From NCBI RefSeq assembly GCF_021246445.1, contig NZ_JAJQXW010000005.1:124001-188000 (forward strand): 64,000 bases of DNA, given 5' to 3'. Each line of letters opens with the position of its first letter. The stretch's first letter is position 1. Origin of the DNA: Rhabdothermincola salaria (GTDB lineage Bacteria; Actinomycetota; Acidimicrobiia; Acidimicrobiales; Acidimicrobilacustridaceae). Shown here in pieces: positions 59,653 through 64,000 of this stretch. The position numbers and the translations under genes were made by a program. The notes under the pieces are model-generated. The model ran no database searches and was not told the DNA's origin. It saw only the letters and a list, made by a program, of their open reading frames with translations.

Positions 59653-59967
59653 ATGGCAAACCTCACCGTTCTCTACACCAAGCCCGAAACCGACGCCGAG
59701 GCGTTCCTCGCCGAGTACAAGCAGGACCACCTGCCGATCGCCGCCAAGTTCCCCAAGATGACCTCGCACACCACGACGGTGTTCAGCGGCACGCCGCGAG
59801 GCACCGAGCCCCCGTACTACGTGATGTTCGTCGGCACCTGGGCCTCACAGGAGGACATGCAGGCGGCGATGAGCGACCCGAGCATCATGGAGGCGAGCAA
59901 GCACGCCATGGGCATGACCCAGAAGTACGGCAACAAGGCCGAGATGTTGGTCGGCGACGAGGCCTGA
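59653..59967 (+). CDS. EthD-like dimeric alpha/beta-barrel protein
   Basis: A 104-residue ferredoxin-like protein. ANLTVLYTKPETDAEAFLAEYKQDHLPIAAKFPKM is the EthD N-terminal strand and 'HlPla' helix; YYVMFVGTWASQEDMQAAMSDPSIMEASKHAMGM is the C-terminal half. EthD-type proteins often accompany monooxygenases in ether, ketone or polyketide breakdown, matching the divergent BVMO gene. ATG start with GAGAGGG upstream. Two decayed partial copies of this gene lie at 49897 and 53449. Confidence 0.85.
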   Translation: MANLTVLYTKPETDAEAFLAEYKQDHLPIAAKFPKMTSHTTTVFSGTPRGTEPPYYVMFVGTWASQEDMQAAMSDPSIMEASKHAMGMTQKYGNKAEMLVGDEA

Positions 59968-60104
59968 CTCGCGGCACCGCAGGTCGGAGGCCCGCTTCGG
60001 CGGGCCTCCGTCGCGCTCGGGCGCCCGTCGATCCGCAGATCGGTAGGTTCGAGCCCGGTCACCCCGCTCATGATGTCGCGATCCGAGAGGAGGCCTGGTC
60101 CCCC

Positions 60105-61445
60105 GTGACGGAACCGGTGCCAGCAACCGATGCCGCTCGACCCGGGACGGAGACGTCGAAGGATCGCGGGCAGTGGACGTCGGAGCCCGCGTTCATCTTC
60201 TCGATGGCCGCAGCGGCCGTCGGCCTCGGCAACCTCTGGCGCTTCCCGTATCTCGCCGGCGAGTACGGGGGTGGAGGGTTCATCCTCGCCTACCTCATCG
60301 CCATGGCGGTCGTGTGCCTGCCGTTGATGTACCTCGAGGTGGCCGCTGGTCGCCTCGCCCAGGGCAACACCGTGCACACGTATCGGCAGGTCCGCCGCAG
60401 CGGTGCGTGGTACGGCTGGTTCGTCGTCGGGCTCACTGCGGTGATCACCAGCTACTACCTGGTGATCACCGGCTGGACGATGGGCTACGCCGTCGACGCG
60501 GTACGCCTGGACGTCGGCTCGTTCTCGGACTTCTCCGACGGCTACGCCTCCCTCGGCTGGCTCCTGGTCGTCCTCGCCCTCGGTGCGTTCGTGCTCCTAC
60601 GTGGCCTCAAGGCCCTCGAGACCTTCTCCAAGTTCATGATGCCGGTCCTGTTGCTGGTCGTGGTCGGGCTGGTCGTCGCCGCCAGCCGCACGGCCGGGTG
60701 GGCAGAGGCCAAGGACTTCCTGCTCGACACCGACCTGTCCGCCCTCAGGGATCCCTCGTTGTGGGTGATCGCGTTCGGGCAAGGCTTCTACTCCCTGGCC
60801 ATCGGCCAGGGGTACCTGGTCACTTACGGCAGCTACATCCCGAAGAAGACCCACGTGCCCCGAGCGTCGCTCATCGTGGCGGGCACCGAGACCTGCATCG
60901 CGCTGCTGGCCGGCTGGATGATCTTCCCGTTCGTGTTCACCCACGGCCTCGACCCGGGCGAGGGCAGCCAGCTCGCCTTCAACACGCTGCCGCGAGCCTT
61001 CGAGGCCATGGCCTGGGGGGCACCGTTGGCCATCGCCTTCTTCGGTCTGTTCTTCGTCGCCGCGTTCAGTTCGAGCCTGGCTGGTCTGAAGGTGATCCTC
61101 AGCACCGTCGCCGAGGAGTTCCGACTTCGCCATCGCAAGGCCGTCGTGGTGGTGATCGGCCTCATGCTGGTCCTGGCGTTGCCGTCCGCGCTCAGCTTCA
61201 CCCCCTTGGAGCTGAGCATCGGCGACACGCGGTTCCTCGACTGGGTGGACCAGAACGTGGGCGGGCAGGTGATCCTGTTCTCCGGGATCTTCGGGGCGGG
61301 CTTCTTCTGCTGGCTGGTGCCACCGAGCCGGCTGCAGCGAGCCCTGGGCACCTCTTCGAGGTGGTGGGTGGCGCGGATCTACCTCGTCGGCCGCTGGCTC
61401 CCGGCCGCCGTGCTGGTCTGGATCGCCATCACCGTCGTGTGGTGA
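60105..61445 (+). CDS. Sodium-dependent transporter, NSS/SNF family (LeuT fold)
   Basis: A 446-residue membrane protein. TM1 with the sodium/substrate site reads FIFSMAAAAVGLGNLWRFPYLAGEYGGGGFILAYL, the family signature. TM3 has SYYLVITGWTMGYAVD, TM6 AFGQGFYSLAIGQGYLVTYGSYIPKK, and TM8 FFGLFFVAAFSSSLAGLKVILSTVAEE. About 11 helices in total. It imports an amino acid or amine with sodium. GTG 60105 is the start. Substrate not readable. Confidence 0.9.
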   Translation: MTEPVPATDAARPGTETSKDRGQWTSEPAFIFSMAAAAVGLGNLWRFPYLAGEYGGGGFILAYLIAMAVVCLPLMYLEVAAGRLAQGNTVHTYRQVRRSGAWYGWFVVGLTAVITSYYLVITGWTMGYAVDAVRLDVGSFSDFSDGYASLGWLLVVLALGAFVLLRGLKALETFSKFMMPVLLLVVVGLVVAASRTAGWAEAKDFLLDTDLSALRDPSLWVIAFGQGFYSLAIGQGYLVTYGSYIPKKTHVPRASLIVAGTETCIALLAGWMIFPFVFTHGLDPGEGSQLAFNTLPRAFEAMAWGAPLAIAFFGLFFVAAFSSSLAGLKVILSTVAEEFRLRHRKAVVVVIGLMLVLALPSALSFTPLELSIGDTRFLDWVDQNVGGQVILFSGIFGAGFFCWLVPPSRLQRALGTSSRWWVARIYLVGRWLPAAVLVWIAITVVW

Positions 61446-61609
61446 GGGGCAGATGAGTTCCGCTGGAGCTCCACATGGGTAGCGACGCCTCGCTGGTCGC
61501 TCGCAGCTTCGACATCGAGTCGATGGGCCGACGGCGACGTGGTCGACGTCGAGCTCGAGGTCACCTGCTGAGGCTCGGTCGGCGCTCCCCGTCTACACGG
61601 CGACGATCG

Positions 61610-62737
61610 TCACGAGGCGGCCCAGAGGTCGAGCACCTCGGCGGCGCGGGATTCCGCGTCGTCGCTGTCGACGTTGCACGTCACGGCCACCGCCACGCCC
61701 GACGCAGGTTCCATGGTGATGGCCGAGGAATAGCCGATCCACGAGCCCCCGTGGCTGATCACCGGACCTCGGTCGCCGTCGGTCAGCTCGAGTCCGCCGC
61801 CGTAGCGGGTGCCGTCCTCGTCGGCGAGCGGTCCGGGTGACAACATCACGTCGAGCCACGCGGGTGAGCCGAGCCCTTCTTCGGCGATGGGGTCGAGCAG
61901 GAACAACTCGGCCCACCGCAGCAGCTCGAGCGCCGTCGAGTGGAGCGCTCCGTCTCCGGTCTGCCGCCACGCCGACCCGATCGCGACCCAGCCGTCTCCG
62001 TCGTCGTCGGTCGTCTCGGCATCGTCGGCGAAGGCGTAGCCGGGAGCTTGGTCGGCCAGCAGCACGCCCTGGTCGTCGCGTACGACGGAGGACGACATGC
62101 CGAGCTGACCGAGGATCTCGGTGTCGACGACGTCGGGGAAGGGACGTCCGGTGACCGCCTCCACGATCAGGGCGAGCAGGACGTAGTTCGTGTTGGAGTA
62201 CTCGAAGCGCTCGCCCGGCGCCGCGGTGGGAGCGCCGTCGTCGGAGACGACGACCTCCACGGCGTCTGCCATCGTCGTGGGTTCGTCCAGTTCGGCGTCG
62301 AGCAGCGAGATGTAGTCCGGTAGGCCGCTCGTGTGGTGGAGCAGGTCTCCGACCGTGATGGTGTCGTCGAAGCGTCCGAGGTCGGGGAGGAGCTCGGTGA
62401 TGTCGTCGTCGAGGGCGAGGTCGCCGTCGACGACGAGCAGCGCGATCGCGCCGGCGGTGAACTGCTTGGAGACCGAGCCGACGTCGAAGAGCGTGTCCCG
62501 GTCGATCAGGACCCCTTCCTGCACGTCCGCCGCGCCGACGTGCAGGTCGAAGGTGCCCTCCGGGTGGCGGACCGCGACCGAGCACCCCGGTGATCCGGCG
62601 TCGAGATCAGCGAACACCTCGGCGGTCCTCGACGGCGCCTTCGAGCGGCTGGTCTGTTCGGGATCGGACGACTCCGCTCCGCCTGCGCACGCCGTGAGCA
62701 GCAGACCGGCGGCGAGGCTCCACGTCGTCCTCCCCAT
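61610..62737 (-). CDS. Serine hydrolase lipoprotein (beta-lactamase class C / PBP-like fold)
   Basis: A 375-residue exported protein with lipoprotein signal MGRTTWSLAAGLLLTAC. The active-site motifs are SVSK (FDVGSVSKQFTAGAIALL), YSN (FEYSNTNYVLLALI) and HGG (ISHGGSWIGYSSAI), the three conserved blocks of class C beta-lactamase-like esterases and D,D-peptidases. No evidence of true beta-lactamase activity. Start ATG 62737. The 164 bp downstream to the symporter end hold no clear gene. Confidence 0.85.
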   Translation of the reverse strand: MGRTTWSLAAGLLLTACAGGAESSDPEQTSRSKAPSRTAEVFADLDAGSPGCSVAVRHPEGTFDLHVGAADVQEGVLIDRDTLFDVGSVSKQFTAGAIALLVVDGDLALDDDITELLPDLGRFDDTITVGDLLHHTSGLPDYISLLDAELDEPTTMADAVEVVVSDDGAPTAAPGERFEYSNTNYVLLALIVEAVTGRPFPDVVDTEILGQLGMSSSVVRDDQGVLLADQAPGYAFADDAETTDDDGDGWVAIGSAWRQTGDGALHSTALELLRWAELFLLDPIAEEGLGSPAWLDVMLSPGPLADEDGTRYGGGLELTDGDRGPVISHGGSWIGYSSAITMEPASGVAVAVTCNVDSDDAESRAAEVLDLWAAS

Positions 62738-62793
62738 GGCCGGCGACGCTACCCGTTCCGTCGCGGCGGTGGCCTGGGCCGCCCGCTGACCCG

Positions 62794-64000
62794 TCAGGAG
62801 GCCGGGCGGGGGCCGGGGTGGGAGGCGCGGTACTGCTCGAGCTTGCGGGGCGCGTCGACGCCGAAGAGGATCTCGGCCACGTGCTCCAGCCCGTCGGAGT
62901 CGAGGTACTGCACCGCCGGCACCACGAGCTCGATCTTGGAGCGACGCCGCATGAAGTCCTCCAGACGGGTGACCATCTCCGTCGACGCGGCCAGGTGCAG
63001 CTCCACCCGCAGGTAGTCGGTGCCTCCGAGGATGTCGTCGGCCATGGTGGGGTCGGAACGGATGGCTTCGAGCATGGAGAAGGCCCGACGCCCGTACCGG
63101 CGCCAGAGACGGTCCGACAGCGGCTCGACCCCCGGCCGGTCCCGCCGGTCGTCGAGGCGCATGAGCCGGGCCTGGCGATGGAACTCGGCTCGGGTGTCCG
63201 CCGCCGGCTCGCCGTACCAGTTGCCCTGGTCGGGCTCCAGCACGAGGCCCAGCGACTCGACCGCCGCGGCCACCTCTTCGCCGACGTTGATGCAGTCGGT
63301 GAGCTTCCCGCCGAACACGGTGACCGCGCGGCGGCGCCGGTCGACCTCGATCTCGTGCTTGCGGCTGAGCGCGGTCCAGTCGACGTCGCTGGTGTCGCCG
63401 CCGTCGGTGGGGACCACCAGCGGGCGCACCCCGGAGCGCTCGGCGATCACGTCGTCGGTGGTGAGCGGCTCGGCGAGCTCGAGGCGGGCGTTGATCTGGG
63501 ACAGCAGGAAGGAGCGGTCCTCGTCGTCCACTGCGGAGTACGGGCTGTCGACCCGGGTGTCGGTGGTGCCGATCACCGACCGCACGCCCATGGGGATCAC
63601 GTAGAAGAGGCGCTGGGTGTCGTCGAAGAACGCCAGCACCCGGTCGTCGTCGCCGGTGGTGAGCCGGGGGACGACCAGGTGGATGCCCTTGGAGTAGACG
63701 ATGCGGTGCGTGGTCTGCACGCCCATGTCGGCGTTGAGCCCGTCGACGAACGGTCCGGCCGCGTTGACCACGATCCCGGCGCTGCTCTCGAACTCCTCGT
63801 CGGTCTCGAGGTCGCGCAGGCGCAACCGCCAGCCGCTCCCGCTCGGCTCGGCGGTGACCAGCTCCACGTAGTTGGCCGCCGTCGCGCCGGCCTCGATGGC
63901 CGAGCGCACGAACGAGAACACGAAACGGGCGTCGTTGTCCTTCAGGATGCAGTCGCGGTACTCGATGCCGCCCCGGACGGAGGTGGTGTCGATCACCGGC
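62794..64000 (-). CDS. glpD: Glycerol-3-phosphate dehydrogenase (GlpD), C-terminal part (5' end outside window)
   Basis: The frame runs off the window end, so the N-terminal FAD-binding motif is missing. Visible parts are GIEYRDCILKDNDARFVFSFVRSAIEAGA, GIVVNAAGPFVD, HLVVPRL, LFYVIPMGVRSVIGTTDTRVD, SGVRPLVV and TVFGGKLTDCINVGEEVA (the FAD-contacting C-terminal loop). A C-terminal helical cap follows (RLWRRYGRRAFSMLEAI). It oxidises glycerol-3-phosphate at the membrane, feeding electrons to quinone. Confidence 0.9.
   Translation of the reverse strand, partial: PVIDTTSVRGGIEYRDCILKDNDARFVFSFVRSAIEAGATAANYVELVTAEPSGSGWRLRLRDLETDEEFESSAGIVVNAAGPFVDGLNADMGVQTTHRIVYSKGIHLVVPRLTTGDDDRVLAFFDDTQRLFYVIPMGVRSVIGTTDTRVDSPYSAVDDEDRSFLLSQINARLELAEPLTTDDVIAERSGVRPLVVPTDGGDTSDVDWTALSRKHEIEVDRRRRAVTVFGGKLTDCINVGEEVAAAVESLGLVLEPDQGNWYGEPAADTRAEFHRQARLMRLDDRRDRPGVEPLSDRLWRRYGRRAFSMLEAIRSDPTMADDILGGTDYLRVELHLAASTEMVTRLEDFMRRRSKIELVVPAVQYLDSDGLEHVAEILFGVDAPRKLEQYRASHPGPRPAS

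Noticed and set aside
61610-62737. Beta-lactamase resistance gene
   Set aside because: Only the general SxxK/YxN/HGG serine-hydrolase fold is seen, which is shared by many esterases and peptidases.

Overview
The window is high-GC DNA (roughly 70% by eye) with actinobacterial gene content: a DivIVA-type coiled-coil protein, a UPF0182 membrane protein, a Zincin_2-type protein, a YlbL-like Lon-domain protein and a stand-alone MreB. Together with an S2 sequence of acidimicrobial look, this suggests a member of Actinomycetota, most likely class Acidimicrobiia. That placement is inference from protein character, not from a search.

Left chromosomal part (1-27347). It starts with the end of an MFS transporter, then a Zincin_2-type protein, an NAD-dependent epimerase, a 17-bp minisatellite between convergent genes, an HtrA-like protein that has lost its catalytic triad, moaE, a small membrane protein and an MreB that appears to start at CTG. 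A six-gene branched-chain-type ABC operon follows (livF-livG-acyl-CoA ligase-livH-livM, then livK) with two palindromes in front. Next come a HEAT-repeat protein, a TetR regulator, a Lon-domain protein, a DivIVA protein with a phage-head-protein-like tail, UPF0182, two tandem secreted paralogues each with a hairpin terminator, an SDR, a phosphotransferase-fold protein and a quinone oxidoreductase.

Integrated island (27379-44197, 16.8 kb). It sits in the 3' half of the initiator tRNA gene and is bounded by a 48-bp perfect direct repeat. Just inside each end is a copy of a 21-bp element that probably serves as integrase arm sites. The island carries a tyrosine integrase and a divergent excisionase-like HTH protein. 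Its defence cargo is a Gabija-like pair (OLD/TOPRIM nuclease plus UvrD-like helicase), a PD-(D/E)XK-type protein, and a type I restriction-modification system in the order R-S-M followed by a small conserved protein. It also has an OGG-fold-like protein, an uncharacterised protein, a two-TM SLATT-like protein and, at the right end, a ribosomal protein S2 with a 65-residue proline-rich N-terminal extension and a changed S2 signature. Island-borne S2 next to a small membrane protein is the most unusual observation in the window.

Right chromosomal part (44198-64000). The original tRNA terminator is followed by a GNAT acetyltransferase, an NTF2-like protein, a CAP-domain lipoprotein, an epoxide hydrolase-amidohydrolase pair, a LOG-family protein, and a rare one-piece REC-HTH-PAS-PAS-EAL protein. 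Then come an enoyl-CoA hydratase, a second phosphotransferase-fold protein, a lipoprotein plus membrane protein pair, a Baeyer-Villiger-type monooxygenase divergent from an EthD-like protein, a sodium-dependent NSS-family symporter, a serine hydrolase and the end of glpD. Between 49.9 and 57.5 kb lie short decayed copies of pieces of neighbouring genes, a sign of past local duplication and deletion.
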